Below are positions 20,650 to 32,561 of a stretch of 64,000 bases of DNA, piece after piece; position 1 is the first letter of the stretch; each line of letters begins with the position of its first letter. The stretch spans positions 28,722,053-28,786,052 of the forward strand of contig NC_080702.1 of assembly GCF_030445035.2 (NCBI RefSeq), written 5' to 3'. The position numbers and the translations under genes were made by a program. The DNA comes from Dasypus novemcinctus (Eukaryota > Chordata > Mammalia > Cingulata > Dasypodidae). Under the pieces are notes generated by a model. It searched no databases. It was not told where the DNA came from and saw only the letters and a program-made list of their open reading frames with translations.

Positions 20650-20689
20650 TATTGTTCAGTCTTGATCAGCTGTATATTACTATTCTTTT

Positions 20690-21330
20690 TTATTTTTTAC
20701 TAAAGTTAATAGATCATAAGGAACATTACATTGGAAAACATAAAAAAACAAAAAACAAAAGAGGTTCCCATATCACCCACTCCCCACCCCCACCTCATCA
20801 TTTTTGTAAATTATATTTTTTGAAGAAATATACATCACAAAAGAATTACATTAGGGAAACGGACTTTGGCCCAGTGGTTAGGGCGTCCGTCTACCACATG
20901 GGAGGTCCGCGGTTCAAACCCAGGGCCTCCTTGACCCGTGTGGAGCTGGTCATGAGCAGCGCTGATGCGCACAAGGAGTGCCGTGCCACGCAAGGGTGTC
21001 CCCCGCGTGGGGGAGCCCCACGCGCAAGGAGTGCGCCCGTGAGGAGAGCCGCCCAGCGTGAAAAGAAAGTGCAGCCTGCCCAGGAATGGCGCCGCCCACA
21101 CTTCCCATGCCGCTGACGACAACAGAAGCGGACAAAGAAATAAGACGCAGCAAAAAGACACAGAAAACAGACAACCGGGGGAGGGGAGGGGAATTAAATA
21201 AATAAAAATAAATCTTTAAAAAAAAAAATTACATTAAAAAATATAGCAGGTTCCCATATACACCCCCACCCCCCCACCCCCGTTACTATTCATCATACTT
21301 TTCCCTCCCCTGTAACTTTGGAATTTTTCA
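20690..21330 (-). mobile_element. L1 3' ends, antisense, split by a SINE
   Basis: Two antisense L1 3'-terminal stretches (GAGGTTCCCATATCACCCAC at 20760 and CAGGTTCCCATATACACCCC at 21247) each begin with T/A-rich tail sequence. The second is interrupted by the SINE at 20854-21226. They are heavily 5'-truncated. Confidence 0.65.
20854..21226 (+). mobile_element. DAS-type long SINE, sense, CpG-rich
   Basis: The 10-bp duplication AATTACATTA lies at 20844-20853 and 21227-21236. It has the TTTGGCCCAGTGG head variant and retains many CpGs (GGTCCGCGGTTCAAACCC), so it is probably one of the younger copies. It lacks the segment AGAGCTGACACAACAAGATG found in other copies. The same deletion occurs in the copies at 41970 and 50285, so this is a subfamily trait. 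Confidence 0.92.
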
Positions 21331-21679
21331 TAATAGAAAGATCAAAAATGGTAAATAAAACCATAAGCCTCACCTATACAAGTCTCCTAAATTTCACATG
21401 CAATGAACTATAATTTTATTAGAAAAGTTTTTATTCTCTCCAAAGTCCCAAATTTAAGTTTTATTTAAATTAGAACACCAAATCCCTTTAAAATTGACCA
21501 GTTGAAAACACTGACCAATTGTTTCAATTAGTGCTATTAGTCAGAATCTACCTGCTGTGCGTATGGCAAGGAGCTGACTAAAATGACAGCTTCACACCGA
21601 ACTGAGAGGGCTACATAAGACCATGAACAATTCAGACAAGTCCAGCTTGGTGAGTAAATGAGCATTTCTTAGGGGGCTT
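21331..21679. other. Intergenic, nothing recognised
   Basis: AT-rich sequence next to the ERVL-type 3' LTR, with no supported feature. Confidence 0.4.
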
Positions 21680-21849
21680 ATGTGGTGTCCTCGCCCTTGC
21701 ATTCAATGGAGAGACAACAGTTCCAAGCTTGATGGTCGGCACCTACCAATAAGTTGCTGGATCTTTTATCTTGATTGCTACATTCAAATGGGGCATAAGC
21801 ATAACTCTGAAAGAATGCTGCACTTTGCTCAAGATTAAAGGTACATATG

Positions 21850-22290
21850 GGGAAGCAGAGTTGGCCCAATGGATAGGGCACCTGCCTACCACATGGGAAG
21901 TCCAGGGTTCAAACCCCGGGCCTCCTGATCCATGTGAAGAGTTGGCCCATGCGCAGTGCCAATGAACCCAAGGAGTGCCATGCCATGCAGGGGTGTCCCT
22001 CGCGTAGGGAAACCCCATGTGCAAGGAGTGTGCCCCATCAAGAGCTGCCCAGCACAAAAAAAAAAGTACAGCCTGCCCAAGAATGGTACCGCACACATGG
22101 AGAACTGACGCAGCAAGATGATGCAACAAAACACAACACAGATTCCAGGTGTCCCTGACAAGAATACAAGCAAACACAGAAGAACACACAGCAAATGGAC
22201 ACAGGGAGTAGACAACTGGGGTGGGGAGGACAGGGAAGGGGAGAGAAATAAACTTTTTAAATATATTTTTAAAAAATAAATAAATGAAAC
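21850..22290 (+). mobile_element. DAS-type long SINE, sense, inside ERVL-type LTR
   Basis: The perfect 13-bp duplication AAAGGTACATATG lies at 21837-21849 and 22291-22303. Confidence 0.93.
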
Positions 22291-22410
22291 AAAGGTACAT
22301 ATGTTTCAAGGTATGCAGGGCGGTCTGTCACTTCTCCAGAATGCTTTGATTACAATCAAAAAAGCAGATGTTTGTATTCTTTACACAAGGAAAGGTCAGA
22401 TAGTTACAGG

Positions 22411-22849
22411 GTTTTTTTTATTTTTATTTTTTAGATTTTTTTTTTTTATTTCTCCCCCAACACCCTTATCTGCTCTCATGTCCATTTGCTGTGTGTTCTT
22501 CTGTGTGCACTTGCATTCTTGTCAGATGGCATAGGAATCTGTGTCTCTTTTTTGTTGTGTCATCTTGCTGCATCTGCTCTCCATGTGTGCAGTGTCACTC
22601 CTGGGCAGGCTGCGCTTTTTCGTGCAGGGTGGCTCTCTTTATGGGACGCTCTCCTTATGGGGTGCTCTCCTTGCACAAGGGGTTCTCCAACATGCGGACA
22701 CCCCTGCATGGTATGGCACTCCTTGTGTGCATCAGCACTGCACTTGGGCCAGCTCACCACACAAGTCAGGAGGCCCTGGGTTTGAACCCTAGACCTCCCA
22801 TATGGTAGGTGGATGCTCTATCAGTTGAGCCACATCTGCTTCTCTTTTA
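22411..22849 (-). mobile_element. DAS-type long SINE, antisense
   Basis: It lies in the T-rich tail of the antisense L1 that follows. GATAGTTACAG occurs before it (22399-22409) and after the L1 (23332-23342), so that duplication belongs to the L1 and the SINE came later. The body has a tandem doubling of a TATGGG-CTCTCCTT segment near 22637-22672. Confidence 0.85.
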
Positions 22850-23331
22850 TTTTTTTAATTGTAATTTTTTGAAGATACATAGATCACAAAAAATGTTACC
22901 AAAAAAATGTTACATTAAAGAGGTTCCCATATACCCCACACCCCCACCCCCACTCCCCCCACATCAACAACCTCTTTCATCATTGTGGCACATTCATGGC
23001 ATTTGGTGAATACATCTTGGAGCACTGCTGCACTGCATGGATAATAGTTTCCATTACAGTTTACACTCTCCCCCAGTCCATTCAGTGGGTTATGGCAGGA
23101 TATATAATGTCCAGTGTCTGTCCCTGCAATATCACTCAGGACAACTCCCAAGTCCTGAAAATTCCCCCACATCACATCTCTTCTTCCCTCTCCCCGCCCT
23201 CAGCAATTACCATGGCCACTTTCTCCACTTCACTGCTACAATTTCTTCCATTACTAGTTACAATAGTTCTATAGTAGAATACCAGTAAATCCACTCTAAT
23301 CCATATTTTATTCCTCCATCCTGTGGACCCT
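22850..23331 (-). mobile_element. 5'-truncated L1 3'UTR, antisense
   Basis: The sequence contains GAGGTTCCCATATACCCCAC, a C-rich tract and ATGGCAGGATATATAATGTC, the complement of the 3'UTR at 12202-13014. The target duplication GATAGTTACAG lies at 22399-22409 and 23332-23342. Confidence 0.82.
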
Positions 23332-23342
23332 GATAGTTACAG

Positions 23343-23990
23343 TTTTACTGCAAGTTCGTTGGATCACCCAAGACATCTAACAAGGAGATGATGATGGACA
23401 ACACCTATCCCAAGGAACAGAGAGTCTGCAGCTGCAAGTCAAATAGTCCCATCCATCTGCCCATGGGATCTAAGCCCCCTCTCAATTAGAAGCAGAGTGG
23501 ACATCACCATTCCAGCATTCTCAGGATTGGGGGGTAAATGATGGACCAGAGTAGACTTACTGTTATTCTACTATAGACTTATTGTTATTCTAGCAATGGA
23601 AGAACTTTCATCATTGATGTGGAAGCAGTGGCCACTACAGGTTCTGAGGGAAGGGAGAGGGAAAAACAGGTGTAATATGGGGGCATTTTCAGGATATTGG
23701 AATTGTCCTGTATGACATTGCAGTGATGGGTATGGGCCATTATATACTTTGTCATAACTTACAAAATTGTGCGGGACAGAGTGTAAACTATAATAATCCA
23801 CACTTAGTGGCAATGCTCCAATATGTGTTCACCAACTTAACAGATGTACCACACTAATGAAGGATGTTGTTGATGTGGGCAAGTGTGGAAGGGTAGGGAG
23901 TGGGGCATATGGAAATCCCCTATATTTTTTATGTAACATTTATGTAATCTAAAGCATTTTTTTTATTTCAAAAGTATTAATAAAAAAATA
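23343..23990 (+). mobile_element. 5'-truncated L1 3'UTR, sense
   Basis: This resembles 12202-13014 (GTGGACTTACTGTTATTCTA-like, GGTATGGGCCATTATATA, then a TTTATGTAACATTTATG tail). With the preceding antisense copy it forms a head-to-head inverted pair. The short flank TTACTG / ATACTG suggests a separate insertion event. Confidence 0.78.
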
Positions 23991-24289
23991 TATACTGATT
24001 CCCAGGCAATTGTTTTCTGAGGTATGTCTTATGACTAACTGAATCTAGCTTGCAGCTTAATTTAAGGAAAGAGCAGTAAGAGTTGGAGGATGCTAAGTTA
24101 CCTATGTCACAATCCATCCCGTTCCACAACTCTTCCAATCTTTCCACCACTTCTTCTGCATAGACCTCCGAGCATGGAGACAATGGGGTAAATCTTAGAG
24201 TCTGCATTATTGGGACAGGAGGTGCAATACAAACAACAACAGGATAAATGCATAACGAACGGAAGCAGGATAATTCCAAGTATCCATAG

Positions 24290-24781
24290 TGTAGCAGTTT
24301 GATATGATTGATGAATTCCAAAAAGAAATACTGGGTTATGTTTGTAAACTGATCTTCTCCTCTGGGCATATTAGATTATATTGGATTCAGAGGCTTACCT
24401 GATTGCCAATAGGGCATTGAGTCCCCATCCCTTGGTGAGTGGGGACTCATCTATAAGAGGCATGGCAAAGGACAGAGTTGAGGGTTTTTGATGTTAGAGT
24501 TTTGATGTTGGAGTTTGATGCTGAAGACTTATGCTGGAGCCTCAGGAAAAGAGGAACCCTAAGCCTGGAAAGAAGCAAGCCCTGAGAAGAGAGGAGGAAC
24601 CCAGGAAGCCTGAACCCTCACAGACATCTGCAGCCATCTTGCTCCAAATAGACTTGGGGAGGGAAATAACTTATGCTTTATGGCCTGGTATCTGTGAGCT
24701 CCTACCCCACATAAATGCCCTTTATAAACACCAACCAATTTCTGGTATTTTGCATCAGCACCCCTTTGGCTGACTAATACA
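24290..24781 (+). mobile_element. Solo LTR, MaLR-like (TGTAGCAG family)
   Basis: A 492-base LTR begins TGTAGCAGTTTGATATG and ends CTGACTAATACA. It has a perfect 5-bp duplication, CATAG, at 24285-24289 and 24782-24786. It shares the GAGTCCCC-CCCTTGG segment and the GCCATCTTGCTCCA stretch with the LTRs at 45953, 56201 and 62027. Confidence 0.92.
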
Positions 24782-25533
24782 CATAGGTTCTAGGAGTTGC
24801 CACCTAGAAAGCGGCTCTTGTTTGCAGCCTTTAGCCAATGACTAATTCATCAAAGACAAGGGAAGGATATTCCAAGGGAAACTGGAGCTACCCTCACTCA
24901 ACAGTCTCACTGATTGTGGGTTATTGCCACGGTGGCGGCACAGTCAAAGAAGATGTTAGACAAAGTTGTGTGAATCATGAAGAGATGCCTAAGGACACAA
25001 ACACAAATGTTTAGTAGATACCAAAGGGAGAGGTCTTCTCCGGTCAGTAAAATAACAGTAGAACTGTCTCCCATAGCTCCTAGGACCTTTGCTGAGAGCG
25101 AGCGAGATCCAGGCTTACCATACCACACTGTTGACCCTCCACTGGAGCAGGCCATAACGCCAATTGTGTTTTTCAAGCTCTACCCACATCACACTGGCAA
25201 TTATTGCCCCTATTGGTGTGCCTGTTGTGCAATTGACATATTGCAGTACCATTGGTCCTCTTGAGAATGGGAAGGATGGCTCCGGGGTTCCACTGGCCTG
25301 TTGCACAGCACCCTCTAGCACGATGAAACAGAGCCAGTCTGGAGGGAATGTCCACTGGAGGGCTAAAGAGTCACAGCCATCACCAGCTGGGAAAGTCACA
25401 GGAGTCTTCAACAGCAGTGTGTTTCCATCCACTTCTAGGGCATGGCCAGGTGAGGTAGCAGATACCTTTATTGTTTAGGGCTTTGCCAATAACTCATAAG
25501 GAGAGACACCGTATGCAGTAGTTGGGGACTGCT

Positions 25534-25950
25534 TTTTTTTTTTAAGATTTATTTTTTAATTATTTCTCTCCCCTCCCCCCCAGTCGTCTGCTCTCTGCGT
25601 CCATTTGCTGTGTGTTCTTCTGTGTCTGCTTGCATTCTTGTCAGTGGCACCGGGAATCTGTGTCTCTTTTTGTTGTGTCATCTTCCTGCATCAGCTCTCT
25701 ATATGTGCGGCGCCACTCCTGGGCAGGTTGCAATTTTTTTGCACTTGGCAGTTCTCCTTCCAGGGTGCACTCCTTGTGCATGGGGCTCCCCTATATGGGG
25801 AACACCCCTGTATGGCACAGCATTCCTTGTGCATGGCAGCACTGAGTGTGGGGCACCTCACCACACGGGTCAGGAGGCCCTAGGTTTGAACCCTGGACCT
25901 CCCATGTGGTAGGCGAACTCTCTATCTGTTGAGCCAAATCCACTTCCCAG
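25534..25950 (-). mobile_element. DAS-type long SINE, antisense
   Basis: The flanks GGACTGC (25526-25532) and GGCCTGC (25951-25957) form a target duplication with one mismatch. It inserted in the ERVL-type internal region, between the pol C-terminal piece and the integrase remnant. Confidence 0.88.
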
Positions 25951-26594
25951 GGCCTGCTTTAAATGCACAAGAGAGTCAGTTAATACTGACATCCAACCCC
26001 ACAATGTGTGGCTTATAGTGCGTTGCCTGATACGTTGCTTTAGCAAGCCCATTTTCCTATTAGCCCTGCCCCATGGGGTTATAGGGTAGATGAAACTGCC
26101 AATCAATTATTTGTTCCTTAGCACATTGTTGTACCTAATGCCCAGTAAAATACATTCCTCAGTATTCCGTACACACTGCAAAGCCATTTCATTCCTTTGA
26201 GGGTATTTTGTTGTGTAGGCAGTTTTACCAGAAAGGCTTGTAGAAGGATTGTGTTGGTATACACACAGGTTAACATGTTGCTTTACCAGCACCAATTGGC
26301 AAGGGAACTATATAATCTATTTGCCATTCCTGTAAGTGTATGTCAGCTCTGAATACATGCCCACTGCTGCAAGTCACCGTTCATGGCCAAAGTCAACAAC
26401 AGGTCTCACAATCTCATATGATATGAGCAAAGTCAGAATATTCGACAAGAATATCTTGTGCCTTAGCCATGTGCCACCTCATAGCCACTCTTTTGGTGTG
26501 GCCCTAGGACTGCTTCTTCAGCGAGTGTACAGCAGATCAGACAAATGCTAGAGCTAAAGCATCTGCCTCTGAGTTCTCAGGAGGGGAGGTTTTT

Positions 26595-26822
26595 GTTTGT
26601 TTTTGTCTTTTTTTTTAATGCTACATTCAAAAAATATGAGGTCCCCATATACCCCCCACCCCCCTCACCCCACTCCTCCCATATCAACAACTCTTTCATC
26701 ATCATGGGACATTCATTGCATTTGGTGAATACATTTTGGAGCACTGCTGCATGGATAATGGTTTACATCCCCCAGTCCACCCAATGGGCCATGGCAGGAT
26801 ATACAATGTCCAGCAACAATCA
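26595..26822 (-). mobile_element. 228-base 5'-truncated L1 3' end, antisense
   Basis: The perfect 14-bp duplication GAGGGGAGGTTTTT lies at 26581-26594 and 26823-26836. Content is the antisense L1 3' terminus only (GAGGTCCCCATATACCCC, then ATGGCAGGATATACAATGTC). Confidence 0.9.
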
Positions 26823-26919
26823 GAGGGGAGGTTTTTTGATGTACAGGGACATGATAAGCTCTTGGGGATACCTCCAAGGTTTGGAGGCAATTGTAAATCT
26901 CTTGCTATAGTAAGCACCC

Positions 26920-27972
26920 TGTGGCAGTTTTGAGATTATTTAGGAATTCAAAAAAGAGAGAGATTATGTTTGTAAACTGGTCTGTTCCTAGGTGTGATAC
27001 CCTTTGATTGTATTAGATTCAGCTGAGATGTATTTGATTAAATCATGTGAAGATTAGGGCTTAGATTCAACCACGTCAGTAGGATGTAACTCAGGTTAAG
27101 TTTCCACCCCTTGGTGGGCTGATATAAATGGGCACTCATGCAAGAAGACACAGAAGATACACAGAAGAAGGCACAGGAAGAAAGAGAGCTCCATAGAGAT
27201 GGAAGAAGAGAGAAATTTGATCCTGAGGTCCTGGGATGAGAGATGAGCCGTTTGCCTGATAGTTTGCAGCTGAAGAGAACAGAGCAGCTGAGTTGAGGAA
27301 GAAGCCCAGAAAGAAATAAACCCTATACCAGCCTACAGCTGAGATCAGAAGAAGCTGGGCCCACGGAGACTTAAGAGGAAGAAGAGGGAAGCAGACGTGG
27401 CTCAAATGATAGACTGTCTGCCTACCATATGGGAGGATCCAGAGTTTGATCCCCCGGGCCTCCTGACCTGAGTGGTGAGCTGGCCCATGTACAGAGCTTC
27501 CTGCAACTCAGGGGCGCCCCCATGTAGGGGAGCCCCATGCACAAGGAGTGCACCCTGCAAGAAGAGCCGCCCCACGTGAAAAAAGCGCAGCCCGCCCAGG
27601 CATGGCACTGCACACACGGAGAGCTGACTCAGCAAGATGACACAACGAAAAAAGAGACACAGTTTCCCAGTGCCACTGAGGGTGCAAGCAGACACAGAAG
27701 AACACACAGTGAGTGGACACAGAGAGCAGACAATGGGGGGGGGATGAATAAAATAAATCTTTTTTTAAAAAGTAGAAGAAAGGAGAGACCAGGTCCGCCA
27801 TCTTACTTCAACACATTGCAACAGACTTGGGTGAGAAAGTACCTCTTATGGAACCTTGAGTTGGACTCTTTAGAGCCTCATAACTGTCTGCTTTACCCCA
27901 AATAAATACCTTTCATAAAAGCCAACAGATTTCTGGTACTTTGCATCCACACCTCTTTGGCTGACTAATATA
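26920..27972 (+). mobile_element. LTR, divergent TGTGGCAG subfamily, with SINE inside
   Basis: It starts TGTGGCAGTTTTGAG and ends CTGACTAATATA, with 5-bp duplication CACCC at 26915-26919 and 27973-27977. It is a sister of the TGTAGCAG LTRs: it shares the ends and the TTTCTGGTA-TTTGCATC segment, but its middle is different (GATATAAATGGGCACTC TATA region near 27120). The antisense LTR at 44569 belongs to the same subfamily. Confidence 0.88.
27388..27771 (+). mobile_element. DAS-type long SINE, sense, inside LTR
   Basis: It starts GGGAAGCAGACGTGGCTCAA and ends in TCTTTTTTTAAAAAG. Part of the body is deleted (CTTCCTGCAACTCAGGGGCG near 27500). The target duplication is unclear because the flanks are GAAGAA-rich. 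Confidence 0.88.
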
Positions 27973-28612
27973 CACCCCATTGTGACATCTCATCACTTGC
28001 CAGTCATTTTTATGTCATTGATTTATCCATAAGGTCAGGCCCCAATATATGACCCAACTCTCAGTGCAGAATGTTTCTCTAGTAATTACCATCCATGTGA
28101 CCCTTAATTCAGCCCATTGACTACTCTGTCCTAAACTGGAATCCAGCCAGATGCTATCAGATTGCATCTCTATGGCCATAGCCACCCAATTTTGAATATT
28201 TCCTTTGTTGGACCCAAGAATGTATCAAATTTTAAGGAATTGGAGCATTTCCCTCATGTACTGTGGATAGGATGGAGTCAGGGGTCTCTATCTGTGGGGA
28301 ACAATCTGGTTTCTCAAATAATACAGGACCAAGGACTTGTTGTAAGGCCTGACTAAGGGAACTAGTGGTATTCCTCCACTCTGCTGCAGATAAGCATGCC
28401 ATTTCTGTAAAGTGTGCAACTGGGCCACTCCTGACTGGGGCTTAGTTAGTAGCCCTTCTATCCAAACTTTATATGGTAGGCTATTTTTACAGTTACAGTC
28501 TGAGCCCCTGTGATAAACTCAGCTCATTGGAGGGCTTCATATACAGCCAGAAGTTGTTCCACAACAGTGTATTTAACCTCTGCTCCCTTCCACGTCTGTG
28601 AGTAAAATCCTA

Positions 28613-31600
28613 TGGGCAGCAAGATGGCGGCAGAGTAAGGAGCTCCCAGAGTCAGCTCGTGCTACAGGGAAGTTAGCAAACACCCAGAGCTCTCTAAAGG
28701 ACCTGTTTGGGGACTCCAGGAGGCCAGAAGAGCATCCCACAACATCCTTGAAAGAATGGGAGGAGGAGACTGCACATATGTACAGAAGGTTTGTGAGTAG
28801 AGCACTCCACGCCACAGAGGCTGGTGCCCATCCTCCACTGGTGGCATAAGCCACCTCAGGACCTATTCTGTGGTTGGCATTGGAAGCTGCATTTCCCCAA
28901 AGCAGGGGAGGAAGACATTTGGGCACCAACTTCAGCTATTGATTAGTAAATTTGGCAGGCTAAAGTATAATCCTAAGACCAACTAAACTTTTTACTTGTT
29001 CAAGTCAGAAAAAGGCCAATAGCTTCCATTTTAACTCCACCCCTGGCATGAGGGAAAGCAGGGTGGACTGAAAATCACAGTGCTGGTAAGGACTGACTTC
29101 TTTGCATCCAGATCAGATTGCAACTCTAGCATAAGCCCCAGCCCCACCTCCAGCAGGGAGGAAGCCAGGGGGGACCTGCATCAGACTCTCCAGGAAATTA
29201 CAGGCCATACAACAGACGCCAGTGACCATCCTACTTTGGCAGTGCGAGCCACCTCAGGAGCTGTTCTGTGGCTAGAGTTGGTAGCTCCATTTCCCAAAAC
29301 AGGACAGGAAGAGATGATTGGCCACCAATTTCAGCTACTGATTAGTAAATTCAACTGGCTAAAGTATAACCCTAAGAACAGCTGAAGTTTGAACCTGTCC
29401 AAGTCAAAAAGGGGCCAGTAGCCACGATTTTGACTCAGTCCTCAGCATGATGGGAAGACAGGCTGACTGAAAATCACAGTCACAGTAGGGACTGGCTTCT
29501 TTCCACCCAGATTGGACTGTAGCCCTAGCCTAGGCTTCAGCCCCACCTCTGGCAGGGAGGAAGCTGGAGGAACCTACACCTGCCTCTCTGGGTAACTGCA
29601 GGTACATTCAGCTGGCACAGACTGAATAGTCAGAAGTCTACCAGCGTATCTGCAATCATTTTGGACCAGCACAGCATAGATTGCTGCCCACACCTGCAGC
29701 TCCATCCATGCCCCAGGCAGGGGAGAAAGGAGTATGAAGCTTCCTCAGTCTCTCTGGGCAACTACAGTCTAGACCTTCATGACTTTATTACACATGACTG
29801 TGGCTCTGTCCCTACCCCTGGCAAAGGAGAAAGTTGAGAGAAGTTTTATCAGTACCTGGGGCAATGAGAGCAGTTTGAACTGCCACAGCTTACAGTACCA
29901 TCTACACCCTTGGCTCCTACTGCACAACCAGCAAGGGAGAAAGGGCAAGAAAGCCCCAAACTAATGAAAGAAATTGCACCCAGAATACTCTAGTAAGCCA
30001 GATGCCAAGATGCCAACAAAAAAATTACAATCCACACCAGGAAACAGGAAGATATGGCCCAGTTAAAGGAACAAGATATGCCTTCAGATAACAGAAAGAA
30101 GTGGAGATAACTCATCATAGATATTCAAGCAAATCTCCTTAATAAATTCAAAGAGATGGCTAAAAAGATTAAGGATATTAAGATTTTGGATGAGCACAAA
30201 GAAGAATTTAAAGCATACATAGAAAAATTTACAGGCCTGAAAGGTACAATAAATGAAATTTTTTAAAAACTGGAATCATATAATAGAAGATTTGAAGAGG
30301 CAGAAGAAAGGATTGGTGAGCTTGAAGAAATGGTCTCTCAAAGTGAACATACAAAAGAACAGATGAAGAAAAGAATGGAAAAAATTGAACAAGTTCTCAG
30401 AGAACTAAATGACAGCAAGAGACTTGCAAACATATGTGTCTTGGGTGTCCAGAAGGAGAAAAGAAAGGAAAAGGAGCAGAAGGGATATTGGAAGAAATAA
30501 TGGTAGAAAATCTCCCAACCCTATTGAAGGACATAAATATTCATGTCCAAGAAGCACAATGTACTCCTATCCAAATAAATCCAAATAGACAAACTCCAGG
30601 ACACATCCTAATCAAAATGTCAAAGACAGAGAATTCTGAGAGCAGCAAGAGCAAAGCAATGCGTAACATATAAGGATACCCAATAAGATTAAGTACCGAT
30701 TTCTCATCAGAAAACATGGAAGCAAGAAGACAGTTATATAATTAAGATACTGAAAGAGAAAAACTTCCAGCTAAGAATTTTATATCTGGCAAGATTGTCT
30801 TTCAAAAGTGAGGGCAAATTTAGAATATTAACAGATAAGCAGAAACTGACACAGTTTGTAACCAAGAGACTGCTTTTCAGGAAACACTAAAGGGTATGCT
30901 ACAACCTGAGAAGAAAAGACAGGAGAGAGAGGCCTGGAAGAGAATCTAGAAATGAAGATTTTTATCAATAAAAATAACAAAGTGTCAAAAGAGTGATGAA
31001 AATAAAATATGACAGATAAAACCCAAATAGTCAGGAATAAGCTTAACCAACAATGTAAAGCACTTGTATTCAAAAAACTACAACTCATTGTTGAAAGAAA
31101 TCAAAAAAGACCTAAATAATTGGAAGAATATCCCATGCTCATGGCTTGGAAGATTAAATATCATTAAGATGTCAATTCTACTCAAATTGATATATAAATT
31201 TAATTCAATTTTTTAAATAAATGGAAAACACAATTATCAAATTTATGTGGAAGGATAAGGGGTCCTGAATAACTGGAAAAATTTTAAAAAGGAAAAGCAA
31301 AGTTGGAGGACTCTCATTTCTGGACTTTAAGTCATGTTACCTAGCTACAGTGGTAAAAGAAAAAAAAACAGCATGGTACTGGCATAAAGACAGACACATA
31401 GACCAATGGAACCTAACTGATGGTTCAAAATCAGACCCTTGTGTCTATGGTCAAGAGATTTTTTACTAGCCTGTCAAACCCACCCAGCTCGAGCAGAATG
31501 GTCCATTCAATAAACAGTGCTGAGAGAACTGGATATCCATAGCCAAAAGAAGGAAAGAGGACCCCTACCTCACACCTTATACAAAAATTAACTCAAAATG

Positions 31601-32561
31601 GATCAAAAACATAAATATAAAAGCAGGAACCATAAAGTTTCTAGAAGAAAATGTAGGAAAATATTCTCAAGACCTGGTGGTATGTAGTGGATTCTTAAAG
31701 GAGAAAAGAGGAAGACTGAGATGGACTACTGATGTTTAATGTATGTAGACATTTTAATTAGCTTTACTGTAAATGTCTGTAAATGTACAGAGTTGATGGT
31801 AACACATTATAGTGGGTAACAGCTGGTTTATAAATGGGAATATAACTGAAAATGGTGGTCTAGGGATGTAAATGCCAATTGAAAGAAAGCTAGAGAATAA
31901 TCTAGGGGCTGAATAGCACAGTAAACCCAGCAGTGAATGAGAATTGTGGTGGATGGTACAGGTGCAAGTGTGTCCTTTGTGAGCTAGAGCAGATGTACAT
32001 CACTATTGCAGGGAGGTAGGAATGTGGAGAGGTATGGGAAAAACACAACTGGAGTGACCTATGGACTGTGATTAACAGCAATACTATAATTTTCATGCAT
32101 CTATACCAAAGATGTACTGGGTTGAGAATGGGGGAATATGGAAAAAGTGTGCCAAATGTACACTATGGACCTGGTAATAATCAGATGATATTATCTCATG
32201 ATCTGAAACAAATGCTCCACCACAGTGTGTTGATAGAAGGGTGTTGTTTGGGAGTTCTGCACATATGCATAAGTGTTTTGTAAGTTTACAGCTTCTGTCA
32301 TAAAAACATATTTAAAAAATAATAAGAGGGTAGGTTGGGGGGGAAATACACCAAATGTAAAATAAGATAGTGGTAAGATTTTGACAATATTCTTTCATAA
32401 TTTATAACAAATGTCTCATGACAATTCAAGGTGTTGGTGTGTTGATGTATGGAACCCCTGTATGATGTTATGCATGTTTGCTTTGTAAGTTCACAACGTT
32501 TACTATACAGTTATTGTTTATGTATGCTCATGAATAAATGATATAAAATAATAATAATAGG
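28613..32561 (+). mobile_element. L1 with intact 5' end, duplicated 5'UTR units, ORF2 mostly deleted
   Basis: The 5' end has CAAGATGGCGGC at 28618-28629, a YY1-type site found at L1 starts. The 5'UTR has two 399-base tandem units (about 28850-29248 and 29249-29640) and then shorter repeats of a 'GGCAGGGGAGAAAG' module. ORF1-like sequence runs from about 30060 to 30990, with a coiled-coil-rich part (EEMVSQSEHTKEQMKKRMEK near 30325) and an NLPTLLKDINIHVQEAQ segment. It is broken by stops such as that near 30262. At about 31040 the sequence jumps straight to the C-terminal third of ORF2 ([15 protein letters not shown] near 31150), so the endonuclease and reverse transcriptase are missing. A 3'UTR and an A/T-rich end follow (31690-32561). 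It cannot move. Confidence 0.85.

Larger units (their letters stand above)
21680..24109 (-). mobile_element. ERVL-type 3' LTR (antisense), with four insertions
   Basis: Pieces at about 21680-21849, 22291-22410 and 23991-24109 line up in order with the LTR at 33060-33463. Shared stretches include ACAGTTCCAAGCTTGAT, GCATAAGCATAACTCT and GCTTTGATTACAATCAAA. The insertions are SINEs (21850-22290 and 22411-22849) and L1 3' ends (22850-23331 and 23343-23990). In element sense the LTR begins TGTGACATAGG at 24109. Confidence 0.7.
24110..28606 (-). mobile_element. ERVL-type internal region (pol remnants), antisense
   Basis: On the minus strand, 28050-28600 contains EVKYTVVEQLLAVYEALQ, typical of the RT/RNase H boundary region of ERVL. 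The part at 25960-26600 contains an integrase-like DWQFHLPYNP segment, followed by ENGLAKA, resembling the end of the integrase core. Both are cut by stops and frameshifts. Open minus-strand pieces at 24907-25176 and 25115-25432 may be the C-terminal pol end or a following gene; I cannot assign them. The region near 24110-24289 abuts the 3' LTR. Breaks are the solo LTR at 24290-24781, the SINE at 25534-25950, the L1 at 26595-26822 and the LTR at 26920-27972. No functional protein can be made. Confidence 0.72.
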
